Shown here piece by piece: positions 1-9,890 of a stretch of DNA of 64,000 nucleotides (position 1 is the first letter of the stretch; the number at the start of each line of letters is the position of its first letter). The notes beneath the pieces were generated by a model. That model saw only the letters and a list, made by a program, of their open reading frames with translations. It was not told where the DNA came from and made no database searches. The stretch comes from Schizochytrium sp. TIO01 (lineage: Eukaryota; Sar; Bigyra; Thraustochytrida; Thraustochytriidae): contig SMSO01000031.1 in NCBI GenBank assembly GCA_004764695.1, positions 2,155,048 to 2,219,047 of the forward strand. Direction: 5' to 3'. Made by a program: the position numbers and the translations under genes.

Positions 1-330
1 CAAATTTTTCAGACGTATGAAGCAAATTTAGATAGATCTCGATGGTTTTATCAGAGCATCGCATGTTTGAGTAAACTAGCCAGGGATTGAGAGGTCAAAT
101 ACCAAGTTCAAATGTTCAAATGCTCAGAATTGCCTGTCAATTTAGAACAGAACAGTGGTGTTCTAGAACGTTTCATTTACCCTCCATTCTAAACTACGGC
201 TGTTCTAAGTGACTAGCCAATTTCGTTCTTCAGGGTTCTATGATAAGAGATACCATGGTAAACAATCTAAAGTTGTCTTTGCATAATACAGCGATCTCGT
301 TGCTGGTCCATGCACCCTAACGCTTACAAC
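1..330. other. Non-coding left edge
   Basis: No reading frame of useful length, RNA gene or repeat is visible. The sequence is AT-rich spacer. It may hold the upstream region of the gene beginning at 477, but I recognise no promoter element. Confidence 0.5.
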
Positions 331-381
331 GGGGAGTAGCGGAGCCAGGGGAGTAGCGGAGCCAGGGGAGTAGCGGAGCCA
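331..381. repeat. Three perfect 17-bp tandem repeats
   Basis: The 17-base unit GGGGAGTAGCGGAGCCA occurs three times head to tail (331-347, 348-364, 365-381) without mismatch. The array lies about 100 bases upstream of the ATG at 477 and is followed by a run of eleven C at about 426-436, so it probably falls in the promoter or 5' leader of that gene. Perfect identity suggests recent expansion. Confidence 0.9.
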
Positions 382-476
382 GGAGAGGCTCTTTACTCTC
401 GAACGGTGTGAACTTTTCACCAGACCTCCCCCCCCCCCACCGTTGCGTTGTGTTCTTTGAGAAGTTGCTTCTCATC

Positions 477-1796
477 ATGGCGACGACAAAGGCCTTGGAC
501 TTAGCTGTCTCAGAAGACGACAACGAAAGCGTTGCTACAAGAGACACTGTTGGTGGAGAGGAAGTTGATATTGTAGATGAGCGGGGCGATAGCTCTCCTC
601 CCATAGAGCACAAGTCAACAATCCGCTCGCGTAAGGAGAAACGGGTACATGGAGAGGCAGGAAAGACCAGAATTCACAGTGATCGCCACTCGCCTGGAAT
701 TAAACTACTGAAGCCCCCCCAGAGGGAACGTTATATTAAAGCGTTTATCTCTGAATGTTTCCAAGCGTGTATACAAGGCCCACATGGTGACTTAGAAACC
801 ACAGGTCCCCAGAAAAATTCTGCTATCATCCTGTTCAAGTATCAGAAGAAAGGTCGAGGCAACAACTCAGTCGCTTCGAAGGAATTTCCAGACATACCGC
901 TACAAAAGAAAACCAACACGAATGCGTTCCTCAATGCTTTGGAGCAAGAAGATGATGAAGAAAAGAAAAAGGCTAAAAAAGAGGGTCTTCAAGTTCCTGA
1001 TATGAAAAGTATTATCAATAGACTGCTTGATAGAGTAGAATCGCCTTTGCGAGTCACATTGGTGAATCTTTGCAAAAACCAGGAGTTGAACTACTATGAA
1101 GGAGAAATGCGAATTGAAAGAAGTGCAAAGCCTCAGGCTGCCCTTCACCCAATAGCATCGCTCAAGAGACCTCGAATGGAAAACTTTTCAACGCAAGCGG
1201 ACTTACCACCTGGACAAACTGAATTATTTTGGCAACCTCGATCTAAACGAAAACTATCAGAGGTGAGCTCCAGTACAAGTATGAATCAAATGCGACGAAA
1301 AAATTCGGATTCCTCTTCTATACTGAATATTGAGGATTTAATCGGCTCTCCTGCACCAATAGTTCCTTTGCAACAACCTGAGCCAACTGATCCTGAGGAT
1401 GAGATTGCTGTCAATCATGACGATCATGATCAGTTGGTACAGTTGGGTGCGCTTGAGTCCAGTCCTAACTCGTGTGCGAGGGAGTTTGACTTGAATGGAA
1501 AGTTTGGAACATGGTTCTTTCGCTTCTTAGCGCGCAAAGTGAACATCCGTTTCAGCCAGATGCAGATGTTCTTATCTGAGGGTAAGGAGGAGTATCGAAA
1601 ACAATCTTGGGGTCAACGTTTGTCTCCGGCCAATGAATGGTCCGTGCAAAATCGGAACTCTTACTCTAGTAAACTAGGTCCTGCGATTTGCCAAGATGTT
1701 AAGTCTACGTTGCTTGAGCAATTCAAAGAATTTCGGTGCATTTTGAAAGAGGATCTCTCCTTATATAGGCAGGAGCTTTCGAAGTTGAAAAATTGA
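477..1796 (+). CDS. Unrecognised nuclear-type protein, 439 aa
   Basis: This is an open frame of 439 codons from the first ATG at 477; the frame extends upstream to 408 but without an ATG. I do not recognise the family. The N-terminal ~75 residues are acidic and charged. A moderately conserved-looking block follows around residues 75-200 (start ERYIKAFISECF), with a Lys/Glu-rich helix near 165-185. The middle (residues ~220-330) is Ser/Asn-rich with basic clusters such as RSKRKLSEVSSS that could be nuclear localisation signals. The last ~100 residues return to hydrophobic-aromatic composition (GTWFFRFLARKV) and end in a probable helix (LLEQFKEF...YRQELSKLKN). There is no signal peptide or membrane segment. 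A regulatory or chromatin role is a guess. The uninterrupted 1.3-kb frame is the main support. Confidence 0.65.
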   Translation: MATTKALDLAVSEDDNESVATRDTVGGEEVDIVDERGDSSPPIEHKSTIRSRKEKRVHGEAGKTRIHSDRHSPGIKLLKPPQRERYIKAFISECFQACIQGPHGDLETTGPQKNSAIILFKYQKKGRGNNSVASKEFPDIPLQKKTNTNAFLNALEQEDDEEKKKAKKEGLQVPDMKSIINRLLDRVESPLRVTLVNLCKNQELNYYEGEMRIERSAKPQAALHPIASLKRPRMENFSTQADLPPGQTELFWQPRSKRKLSEVSSSTSMNQMRRKNSDSSSILNIEDLIGSPAPIVPLQQPEPTDPEDEIAVNHDDHDQLVQLGALESSPNSCAREFDLNGKFGTWFFRFLARKVNIRFSQMQMFLSEGKEEYRKQSWGQRLSPANEWSVQNRNSYSSKLGPAICQDVKSTLLEQFKEFRCILKEDLSLYRQELSKLKN

Positions 1797-2097
1797 AGAA
1801 CTGTTATTCAAGTAAGCGAGTATGAGATTATGTCTCTTAACCACATTGAGATGAATTGGATACTGTTGCTCTGTCATAAATAAGTCTTCTCAGCATGTTG
1901 ACCGCCATGTATGCGTTAACTTATATTTCAAACCTTCATGTTTCAGGCCTCCCGAGCAAACTATTGTAATATGCCAGATGTATATTAAACGGCAAACTAC
2001 TTGCGGTATGTTTTGTCAGATAGTCGTGACTAGCCTAGTGAACAGGTAATCTTGAGAATTAAAAGGGGAAATGATTGCTCAAAAAATAGTAAATTAT

Positions 2098-2889
2098 TTA
2101 ATACTCAAGATCGCAGTCTGCAAGATCTATATCTTCACTGCATGCGTCGTACCTCAGAGACTGTGCTCTATAGTTCTCGTCGCCCTTCATGATAGGAGTG
2201 CTGGACATCGTCAATTCACAATAGGGTTGACTTCCTGCTGTGGGAGAAAGTTGTATCTGTACTCCCTTGGGTAGTCTTTTTGAATACAAAAATGTCTTTG
2301 AGATAGGCGAAGGGCAGCACAACTCCGTGTTGAATCGTGAATGAGGTAGCAGGTAAGCGAACAAAATCGTTGGCATTTTAAGTCGTTCGTGCTGGTTTGC
2401 TGTAGAGTTTGCACAAAGCTGCCACCCTTCAGGAACTCTTCGACCGACCGTGTACTCAAGGGAGTATTTACTATCACAGATCTTGAGCTTTGGATTATGT
2501 CCTTTGTCTAAAAAATTAACCTTTGGCAATGGGCCTTCGAAAACCCAATTTCCCGTATGAACCTCTTGGTTAAAATAAACTGTATCCTGGAGCCATCTTC
2601 GGGCCCCATTCAATAATACCTCCGCTCTAACTATGAAGCACAAACGGAAACACAGAAGATGGCTCGTAATGCTTCCAGTACTTTTTACTTTTCGTTTTTC
2701 TGCGCTAGCTTTTAGGACCAAAGCTTTGGGTGAGGCAGAGTCTGTATCTGCCTCAATACGAACATGGATGAGATTTCTTTCAGACTCATCGATGAGCATA
2801 TTATGCTCCTTCATTAAATGGTGTTGTTCCCAAGTTTGTTCACAACACAAATCATCGATCGAAGGACGGGTTACTTCTTCTAAGGTCAT
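2098..2889 (-). CDS. Unrecognised lineage-specific protein, 263 aa
   Basis: The frame runs on the minus strand from the first in-frame ATG at 2889 (start MTLEEVTRPSIDDLCC). It stays open upstream to 2967 without an ATG, so a 5' exon is possible. The protein is Cys-rich and has a compact, beta-like middle section (IVRAEVLLNG, TGNWVFEGPLPKV, SKYSLEYTVGRRVPEGWQ) and an acidic tail ending DCDLEY. No signal peptide, membrane segment or known motif is visible. By eye the middle resembles in order and spacing the central part of the protein encoded at 5405-6439 (a V-x-G strand, then a TG-W...PK segment), which would make them divergent paralogues; this is tentative. It is tail to tail with the gene at 477-1796, 300 bases apart. 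Confidence 0.5.
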   Translation of the reverse strand: MTLEEVTRPSIDDLCCEQTWEQHHLMKEHNMLIDESERNLIHVRIEADTDSASPKALVLKASAEKRKVKSTGSITSHLLCFRLCFIVRAEVLLNGARRWLQDTVYFNQEVHTGNWVFEGPLPKVNFLDKGHNPKLKICDSKYSLEYTVGRRVPEGWQLCANSTANQHERLKMPTILFAYLLPHSRFNTELCCPSPISKTFLYSKRLPKGVQIQLSPTAGSQPYCELTMSSTPIMKGDENYRAQSLRYDACSEDIDLADCDLEY

Positions 2890-2989
2890 TCGTGATGTAG
2901 TTAGAATTAAAAAAGTATATCTAAGAGTTACCCTATACCGTTTGGTATACTCCTTACTTGAAGGCAATTACTTGTAGACGATTCGGAGT

Positions 2990-4384
2990 TTGAGTTTTGC
3001 TTGCTCTCGAAAGTTTGAAACTCTTTATTTCTATGCATTCAACCTTAAATTTCATGTATCTTCTTTTAAGCTAAAAAAAAATCCTTTTATTTTATTGAAA
3101 CTTTTTTTTATCTCTGCTTATCGTGGGCACAAACAACTGCCAGAGTCTTCAAGACCACTCAAGTCAGGACTCATTGGCTTAACCTAACTTACTCACGCAA
3201 GCTTTAATCTCTCTACAAATTGCGTCGACGCACCTCTCCTTTCAACTTCAGGGCTATTGCCTCTTGTGTCATCCCTAACATTTTTTATTTTTATTTTTTT
3301 TAATATTATTAATGGCCTAATGATTGGAAGAAAAGAGTCCTCAAGGAACAGTTGAGTGACTGAAAGCAGCCCGAGAACATCCAAAGTGATTATTTCTAAC
3401 AGCCGTTCTAGTCTTCGATGATCGAAGAAGATCTTCAAAAGAAGCAGTTTGGGGATACCAAAGTCCTATAATTTTTGTATCTTATTACTGGAACTGAGAG
3501 TGGGCAAATTCCCGATCTTGTGTGGACAGAATTGATTTATTGGCCTGAACAAGTTTATTGGCGTCTCGGTAGTCGATAAGTAAAAACCTTCGGGTGAACT
3601 GTGCATGTTGAGAAGGTAGCTGCAAAAAGTATATACTAGAGCATGGTTTTCACATGCACCTATATCTAAAGTTTCTGTATGGCAATGATTATATTGTAAT
3701 ATCTGTAAGCCTTTCAAATCGAAAATTCAGGATTATAGGTCAGCTATTGATACTTCTTTTGTATCGGCCACGCGTACAAGGGCTGTACACTGAAAATATA
3801 ATAAGGAGGGGAGGTAAGATAAACATTATTCTCGATTTGATATAGATAGAAGGTCAATGTGTATAGATTGAATATTTTTATCAAATCTTGCTTAGCTTTA
3901 AAGTGGTTTCATAGCGTATTCATTGCGAACGAAAATGAGGAAAAGCTTTTTAATGCACTAAATGCTCCTCCGATGTACCTTTGCATTCTTATAAATGTGA
4001 ACTTTGGACTAGCATTAAATCCAACACTCATGATGGCTTTTTTGTATGATATCGTGTATTCTGAACTCTTAATCATGAGTTATCAGCAGGCCGATTTCAC
4101 ATGGGACTTATATACAGTTTCTGCAAGGGCCTAGCAGGTTTGCACATACTTTGATTATCTCTAATGCCTTTTTATCCGACGACTCACACGTGTGATTTTG
4201 TAGCTTTATAAATGGCTTGTACCATGCAAAGTAGAGTAGAATTTGAAAATTGCATACGGGACAATTAGCAGGTCAAAACTATCTGCAAAGTGACATCAGA
4301 CAGAATCAACAGTCTGAACAATAACGAACACATGTTCCAAGGTTGAAGCTACGGTATAAGGGAATGTTGGCCGTTAAGTTGGTA
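2990..4384. other. AT-rich intergenic stretch
   Basis: Only short frames (up to ~90 codons) with no recognisable product occur here. There are A/T runs near 3070-3110 and 3280-3310. I see no RNA gene or repeat. Confidence 0.4.
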
Positions 4385-4806
4385 CTGAGGTCTCCAATCG
4401 AAGGAACTAGTTGAGAAGCTATTGATAGTGTTCTAGGCACCCTCTTGAAAGAACCCATGAAGATAGGGTTTACAATAGAGTAGAACTAGACAACCAGACC
4501 TACCTGGTTTAGAAGCCAAGAGCCCAAATAGTGAATACACTTTTCCTACAATCAATGGGGGAATCTGAATTGATGGTTAAAGAGGCAAGTTAACCTAACC
4601 CCCATCAATTGTGCCATACACAGTTCAAGTGTGCCTCAGTGTCCTAATTACAACATAAAGCAGTCTGATTCCAAGGACAGCAGATTTCTAGCTCAAAATC
4701 CACATATTTTAATGCCTTCTAAAGTCCTCTTAGAGCCTCTATCTAGCATCTTGCATTCATCTTCGTAGTCAACCTCTAGCTGACCAGATTCATCTTTCAG
4801 CACTTA
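4385..4806 (+). repeat. Dispersed ~420-bp repeat, copy A
   Basis: This segment matches by eye the segment at 9467-9890 along its whole length in the same orientation. Shared landmarks in order are TCTCCAATCGAAGGAACTAG, then AGAAGCCAAGA, then AGTGAATACAC, then TAACCTAACCCC, then CCTAATTAC, then GGACAGCAG, then AGTCAACCTC. Identity appears to be roughly 70-80%. The frame is broken by stops in all readings. Repetition in several copies and both orientations suggests a decayed mobile element. I could not identify terminal repeats or a transposase family. Confidence 0.75.
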
Positions 4807-5404
4807 AGTTTTGCAAGTAACGTAGCGGGCAAAACCAAAACAAAAATCGAGGAATTCACATGAATACAAAAATTAAAACTTTGTTCAGATATTACTGAGA
4901 AAGGATACAAATGCATCATTACAACATGACTTTGCAAGGCTTAAAGGAACACCTATTTGACACCATGGCATGATGGCTGATGTGTAACACCGCATTAGAG
5001 CCACCTCATACTAAGAAAGAAAGGGAACAAATCAAGCATCAAGAGGACATTGCAAAGCAAACCAGACAGCAGACTCGAAATACCCCAATCGATTAGAGAC
5101 ATTTTAATCAACTCAAGCACATTCAACAAGACAACCGACAACCCTAGTCTCAGCACTAACTATATACTATCATCTTAGTCACCTCCTCAATTACGAGTAA
5201 GTAATCATAACCACGTCTCATTAGATATTATGCAAGAAGTAAAGCTGTATCTTGAACATTTTTGTCAACACAATTGTCTATATAATGTCTAAATGGTGTG
5301 AAATAACAAGAAAAATGAGAGGCGTTTCCTGAGCGTAAGTATGAAACAAATATAGCAACTATTTTGTATTCACTTTCTTTTCTTCTTTAAGTCCTCCAGG
5401 CAAG
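4807..5404. other. AT-rich spacer
   Basis: No frame, repeat or RNA gene is evident. It probably contains the 3' flank of the minus-strand gene ending at 5405. Confidence 0.4.
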
Positions 5405-6439
5405 TTAAAACTCTTTAAATTTTGATGTTAACTGCCCGTGCTTCATCTCTAGCTCACTTCTCATTCTTCTCCACGCTTCCGGGTTGTGAGGTTTCGTTTG
5501 GATGAAGATTTGGCCGAGATCAACCTTGACAAATTCATTTTCTGTGAAGTATAGAATAGCATAAATGTGGAACGGTTCAGATTTGTCCAAATGCAGCTGC
5601 GTTTTGACTTTGCCGGTGCCTGTGTCTTCTCCATTTCGGCGTGTGTTGATAGGAAACGATAACTTAAGGTTAGCTGTGGAGATGTGTTGTGTGATCCTTG
5701 CGCCTTTAAGATCCATTAGGAAAAAGGATTGGTCACTGTTTGGCCTTTCGAATTTGGGCCAACCAGTCGTTCTGTCCCATTCTCCATTTGTGATGTACAT
5801 ATTGGAAACAATCTCCTTGTAATCAGTCAGACCCTCTTTCCTTCTTTTGCGATCTTTGGGATAATATTTTCCCTGGACAACCAAATCCAACTTAATAATA
5901 GCTTCGAAGACATTCGTTATCACAAAGTTTAGCATGGCAAACTTGTTACTGACGTCACGTGAGTAGTCGAGGGGACCATCAAAAGCTGGAAATATGCATT
6001 TAGGTTCATCGCGCAAACAGGAAAGGAAACATAAAAGGATTTTCATGTCTGAATCAGAAAATGGCGGAGGTTTGCTATTGCTGTCGAGCGGTTCATAGTA
6101 TTCTCCATTGCTACCGTGTTCTTCACTAGTACGAGGCGCATTGCCAGTACTGATTGTTTGTGGTATAATAGTTTCTTCGCCTTTTGTATTAGGTTTAAGT
6201 GAGCTAGTTGCTAAACCTTCGACATCTGCCTTCTCTATTTTACGGCGCTTGTGAACACAAGAATACCCTTCTGCACAAGGGGTTTGCGTGCTGCGCTCGT
6301 GCGATCCACTTGTATGAGGAAACATAGACTTTAGTTGTTGCTGTTGCCTTTCCCTGTCAAATGGTACAGGCACGAATGAGTTCAGGTTTTGCTCAAGGCC
6401 AAGTTGCTTTGGTACCTCTTCATATAGTAGATATGACAA
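5405..6439 (-). CDS. Unrecognised protein with basic nuclear-type motif, 344 codons
   Basis: The minus-strand frame is open from 6439 but begins there without an ATG. The first in-frame ATG is at 6325 (306 aa), or an upstream exon may supply the start. The N-terminal ~110 residues are low complexity with a Gln run (RERQQQQLKS) and a basic cluster VHKRRKIEK that could be a nuclear localisation signal. From about residue 125 (PPPFSDSDMKILLCFLSCL) the protein becomes compact. It has a strand-rich region including KLDLVVQGKYYP, GEWDRTTGWPKFERP, SFFLMDLKGARI, STANLKLSFPINTRR and PFHIYAILYF, ending in a charged helix. I know no family for it. The alternating hydrophobic pattern suggests a beta-sandwich, as in some DNA-binding domains, but this is inference. 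Its 5' end runs into a tandem array (6411-6855) that repeats the first few codons. Confidence 0.6.
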   Translation of the reverse strand: MSYLLYEEVPKQLGLEQNLNSFVPVPFDRERQQQQLKSMFPHTSGSHERSTQTPCAEGYSCVHKRRKIEKADVEGLATSSLKPNTKGEETIIPQTISTGNAPRTSEEHGSNGEYYEPLDSNSKPPPFSDSDMKILLCFLSCLRDEPKCIFPAFDGPLDYSRDVSNKFAMLNFVITNVFEAIIKLDLVVQGKYYPKDRKRRKEGLTDYKEIVSNMYITNGEWDRTTGWPKFERPNSDQSFFLMDLKGARITQHISTANLKLSFPINTRRNGEDTGTGKVKTQLHLDKSEPFHIYAILYFTENEFVKVDLGQIFIQTKPHNPEAWRRMRSELEMKHGQLTSKFKEF

Positions 6440-6855
6440 TGCACAGCAAGAAATAGCATAGGATAGCAGTAAAGACTTGCCTTTGATCTACCTGTGTCTC
6501 TTCTGAGATCCATGTCTGGACCGAAGGGGACATAGCATTGCCATCTCCACTGACATGGCTTAAGAGCCTGCTATGGTGCCTCTTTATATAGTAGATGGCT
6601 ATGCATAGCAGTAAGGACTTGCCTTTGATCTACTTGTAACTCTTCTGAGGTCCAAGTCTGGAGCCAAGGACATAGCATTGCCGTCTCCACTGACATGACT
6701 TAAGAACCTGCTTTGGTGCCTCTTCATATAGTAGTATGGTTCTGCGGAGCAAGAAATAGCAAACCCATAAAACTCATGATTAATAAGGACGTGCTTTCGT
6801 CTCTTCTGAGGTCCGAGTCTGGAGGGAAGGACACAGCATTCCCACCTCCACTGAC
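6411..6855. repeat. Tandem array of three ~140-165-bp units at a gene 5' end
   Basis: Three imperfect units begin at 6411, 6575 and 6715 with GGTRCCTCTTYATATAGTAG. Each continues through AGGACTTGC/AGGACGTGC, then TCTTCTGAG, GTCTGG, AGCATT and CTCCACTGAC. The first unit overlaps the first ten codons of the minus-strand gene at 5405-6439, so the array is a local duplication of its 5' region. The copies have diverged by substitutions and small indels (about 10-20% by eye). The array could carry duplicated promoter or leader elements. Confidence 0.85.
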
Positions 6856-7139
6856 GGGGGAGGGGGGCACATCATTGATGTCTCCGAGGCCATTGTTACT
6901 TTGGGTTTAATACAACATTTCTGGTGGACACGTGGGGAAAAGTCCGCAATCCTTCAATGGTGAGGCTTGACACATGTTTGTGCGCCTTGCTCGCGCCTCG
7001 TGGAGACGCAAGCAAGCTTGCTACCTGTTTCCTTTTACGGATCTATATGCTGCTGAGATAGAGCTTCTGTATGATATCCTACTTGCATAGAAGCCTTATG
7101 TATATAAAGAACATGGAGTTTAGTGGAAATCGTTCAATC

Positions 7140-7340
7140 TCAAGGAGTTCTTCTTCGTATCCTGCGATGCTTCACTGGTACTCTCTCCGGGGCAATTGAG
7201 AAAATGCATAGATCAAATTGACGGTTCGCTGGCGTAACCAATGAGTCAAGGCCTATCTGGTGTTGTCCTGTTGGCTTCCTTTTCTTTGAGGAGGAAGGGC
7301 TATGGTATAGATGAAACAAAGTAGATGCACCCAGTTCCAT
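7140..7340 (-). CDS. Small basic ORF, 66 aa, possible upstream exon
   Basis: The frame runs from an ATG at 7340 to a stop at 7140 and is Ser/Lys/Arg-rich (SPSSSKKRKPTGQ, VKHRRIRRR). It lies about 700 bases upstream of the minus-strand gene at 5405-6439 and could be a 5' exon of it, but I could not find a convincing splice pair. It may also be chance. Apart from this frame, 6860-7460 shows nothing else. Confidence 0.15.
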   Translation of the reverse strand: MELGASTLFHLYHSPSSSKKRKPTGQHQIGLDSLVTPANRQFDLCIFSIAPERVPVKHRRIRRRTP

Positions 7341-7464
7341 GAAAATGGTAAATAGTTACTGTCAACATTGGCTCTAAAACACTGATTGGAGATAATCCAT
7401 CTGTACAAAAAGAGTGTTGCCTTTTACATCTGACGTTTATTGAGCCCATGTATTCACAGTATCA

Positions 7465-8181
7465 TCAGAAAGAACCAAGTAACTCTTTTAAATCATTATG
7501 ACTAATGACTGGGTAATTCTTACCGTGTGGAGGTTTGTCTGAAAATAAGCCAGCATACGTTCCACCGAACAAATTGATGATTCTGGAATTGAACGCAAAG
7601 TTAAGGTTAAATCGAATTTCCTTTTTATGAGGGGAATTCGCCTCTCACTATGAACACCAACATGATCTCCAGTAGATCCCGAATCATCATATTTGTTGAT
7701 AGTGATCCTATTTGAGTGACGAGGCTAAGAAATTGAGATTGTAATGCCAGCGTTGCGCCCCAAGAGACCTGATCCAGAGATTTGTTTGTCATGAAACTGT
7801 AACTTCCCGTATTTTGAAAAGATGTATTTGCATGGAGCGTAAAACAATTAAATGATCCACGCATGGGTTTTAAACAAGTACGCTACTACAATGTAATGTA
7901 GATATATCGAATAAAAACAGCAAATGTGAATATACCATACGCCTCGGTAATGTTGTAAAGAGGTTCGTCTAGTTTCACATGTCTACTGAATGCTGCCACC
8001 TTTTTCGAATCGATTGAGTAAAATGGCGGGGTTCGAGCTGTTATTCTGTTAGATTCAGATTGACCTATCTGAATTTACATCCTCTTCCACGATTACAGTT
8101 AAAAGCTTACACAATCTTTGGCTTTCCAAGTTGTTTAGGTTACTCTTTAGATTGTGTCAGCGGTGTAGAATTTTTGTTCAT
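7465..8181 (-). pseudogene. Probable multi-exon gene or decayed gene, unrecognised product
   Basis: Protein-like text runs along the minus strand in changing frames. A phase-consistent start is an ATG at 8181 (MNKNSTPLTQSK), exon 8181-8144, donor GTAACC, acceptor CTAACAG, exon 8045-7941 (TPPFYSIDSKKVAAFSRHV, then PLYNITEAY), donor GTATGG, and an acceptor near 7803 leading into SFMTNKSLDQVSWGATLAL. The last part (NSRIINLFGGTYAGLFSDKP to a stop at 7465) is in another frame. Joining it needs either an intron of under 40 bases or a frameshift. Both end readings lack stops for over 50 codons. The product is unknown. Whether this is a live gene with small introns or a relic cannot be settled from the sequence. 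Confidence 0.35.
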
Positions 8182-8201
8182 TGTGTCTTAACTAGTCATT
8201 C

Positions 8202-8739
8202 GCTAGCACCCTGGCGATGTACCGTGGCGTTTTCGTCAACTAAACGACGGAGTGAATATTTATTCTCTTTTGAGAACTAATCTAGCGACATGGGGGGAGT
8301 TTTCTGAAAAAGTAAAGCTTGTTAAAGGGAATGATTTCATACTGTACATCTGCACTATCGCATACGCTTTGGAAGGATCCAAGTTCTTGACCATATCGCT
8401 AAAATATTGAAATTTTCGAAGCAACATGATGAATCATCGGATGGTCTCTCAAGTTTATGTAACGTAGATGAAATTGGTGACAAGCAATTCCTCCTTAGTT
8501 TCTGCATTGTTCAAACATTTCACGCCTGGCATAGTATAACTCCCCATTGTGCTGAATCGAAGGACGACTCCAAAGAGAATGTCAGCCTATCAGACTCGTT
8601 CCCAGTTAACATTTTTTTCATTGTAAACTTAATTTTAAGAGTCTTTTGTAAAACCAGAATTCATCATGAGGGCATTAGGACAACCCTCGCAGTTTCTACC
8701 TTGCTCTTGTTCTTAAAGTCTGCAAGTGTTCAAGGCTAG
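8202..8739 (+). pseudogene. Frame-split hydrophobic ORF, unrecognised
   Basis: A stop-free plus-strand stretch of 66 codons (about 8202-8405) reads VPWRFRQLNDGVNIYSLLRT, then TWGEFSEKVKLVKG, then FILYICTIAYALEG. It ends at a TGA, and the neighbouring frame opens immediately (8407-8739) and continues 110 codons with hydrophobic segments (FPVNIFFIVNLILRVF, TTLAVSTLLLFL). No ATG starts the first part, and I see no splice pair that fixes the one-base shift cleanly; GTAACG...CCTTAG at about 8460-8497 is possible but does not restore the frame. It is best read as a truncated, frameshifted membrane-protein gene, or coincidence. Confidence 0.3.
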
Positions 8740-8824
8740 TTTGTTAGGCCTTTAAATCAAATGGAGATTCTGGAGCCACTTATGGATACCATTAAGAAAA
8801 ATAATAAATTAGGTGCTCACAAAC

Positions 8825-9018
8825 CTGAGATCTCCATTAAAAGGAACAGTGGAAAAGACACTGCTAGAGTTCATGGCGTCCCTTTGACAAACTTCATAGA
8901 CATAGGGCATACAATAGAGCAGAACTAGACAATCGGACTTGCGGGGTTGCTGAAGCCAAGAACCAAAAGCGTGATTACCCACATTACCTAGATGTAACTT
9001 GAATTGATGGGGAAGAGG
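8825..9018 (+). repeat. Dispersed repeat, truncated copy B
   Basis: This segment matches the first ~190 bases of the 9467-9890 unit in the same orientation: GAGATCTCCA, then GACACTGCTAGAG, then TCCCTTTGACAAAC, then AGCCAAGAACCAAAAG. Around 9005-9018 it abuts the far end of the inverted copy C, so the unit was broken there by a rearrangement. Confidence 0.75.
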
Positions 9019-9430
9019 CTGAAACCACCTTGGTGAAAGATGGTTCTGGTCAGCTTGAGGTTGACTGTAAAGATGAAAGCAAGGGTCCGGATGAAGGCTT
9101 TCAGAAGGTTTATTTTAAGAGTTAGCGAACTGCTGTCCTGGAAAATGAATTCCAGAGCAGGTGGATTCATGTAGTAATTAAGGAGGTTGATACATTCTTG
9201 AAAGGTGCTAGAGATAATCGACGGGGTTAGGCTAATTCAACCTCTTCAGCCATCGATTCAAGTTACATCATACTTGGATGTAGGTAATGTATAGTCACAC
9301 TTTTAATTCTTGGCAGCAACATGAATCTGGCTGCCTACTCTTGCTCTAATATAAGCCCTATGTCTGTGAGGGCTGCACAAAGGGATGCCACGATCTCTAG
9401 CAATGTCTTGTCCACTAGTACCTCTGTTGG
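9019..9430 (-). repeat. Dispersed repeat, inverted copy C
   Basis: Read on the minus strand from 9430, this follows the 9467-9890 unit through its full length: GAGATCTCCA, ACTAGTGGACAAGACATTGC, TAGGCAGCCAG, CATGTAGTAATT complement, GAATTCCAGGACAG-like, AGTCAACCTCA. Its minus-strand reading keeps stretches of open frame (for example SGQDIARDRGIPL and ALEFIFQDSSSLTLKINL), hinting that the ancestral element encoded a protein. Confidence 0.8.
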
Positions 9431-9466
9431 AGATCTCAGCATACAGTATTGCATTTTCTTGCTCCA

Positions 9467-9890
9467 CTGCTGAGATCTCCAATCGAAGGAACTAGTGGAC
9501 AAGACATTGCTAGAGTTCTTGGTGTCCCTTTGTAAAACCCATTAGAAATAAGGTTTACATTAGAACAAGAATAGGCAGCCAGGCTTATGTGGCTGCTGAA
9601 GCCAAGAACTAGAAGTGTGAATACACATCACCGACACCCAAGCTTGGTTTAGCTTGGATCGATGGTTGGAGAAGGTTGGATAACCTAACCCCATCGATTA
9701 TCTCTAACCACATTCAAGAATGTCTTAATCTCCCTAATTACTACATGAATCCATCTGTCCTGGAATTCATTCCTCAGGACAGCAGTTTGCTAACACTTAA
9801 ATCAACCTTCTTATAACCTTCATCAAGCTTCTTGCCTTCATCTTTACAGTCAACCTCACGCTAATCATTATCACCTTTCAGCATCCACTG
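9467..9890 (+). repeat. Dispersed repeat, copy D (palindrome arm)
   Basis: This is the clearest copy of the ~420-base unit, running from CTGAGATCTCCAATCGAAGG to TTTCAGCATCCACTG. With inverted copy C (9019-9430) it forms a head-to-head imperfect palindrome of about 870 bases around a ~36-base centre (9431-9466). Such a structure could extrude a large hairpin. The copies differ at roughly a fifth of positions by eye, so they are old. Family assignment is unknown. Confidence 0.8.
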
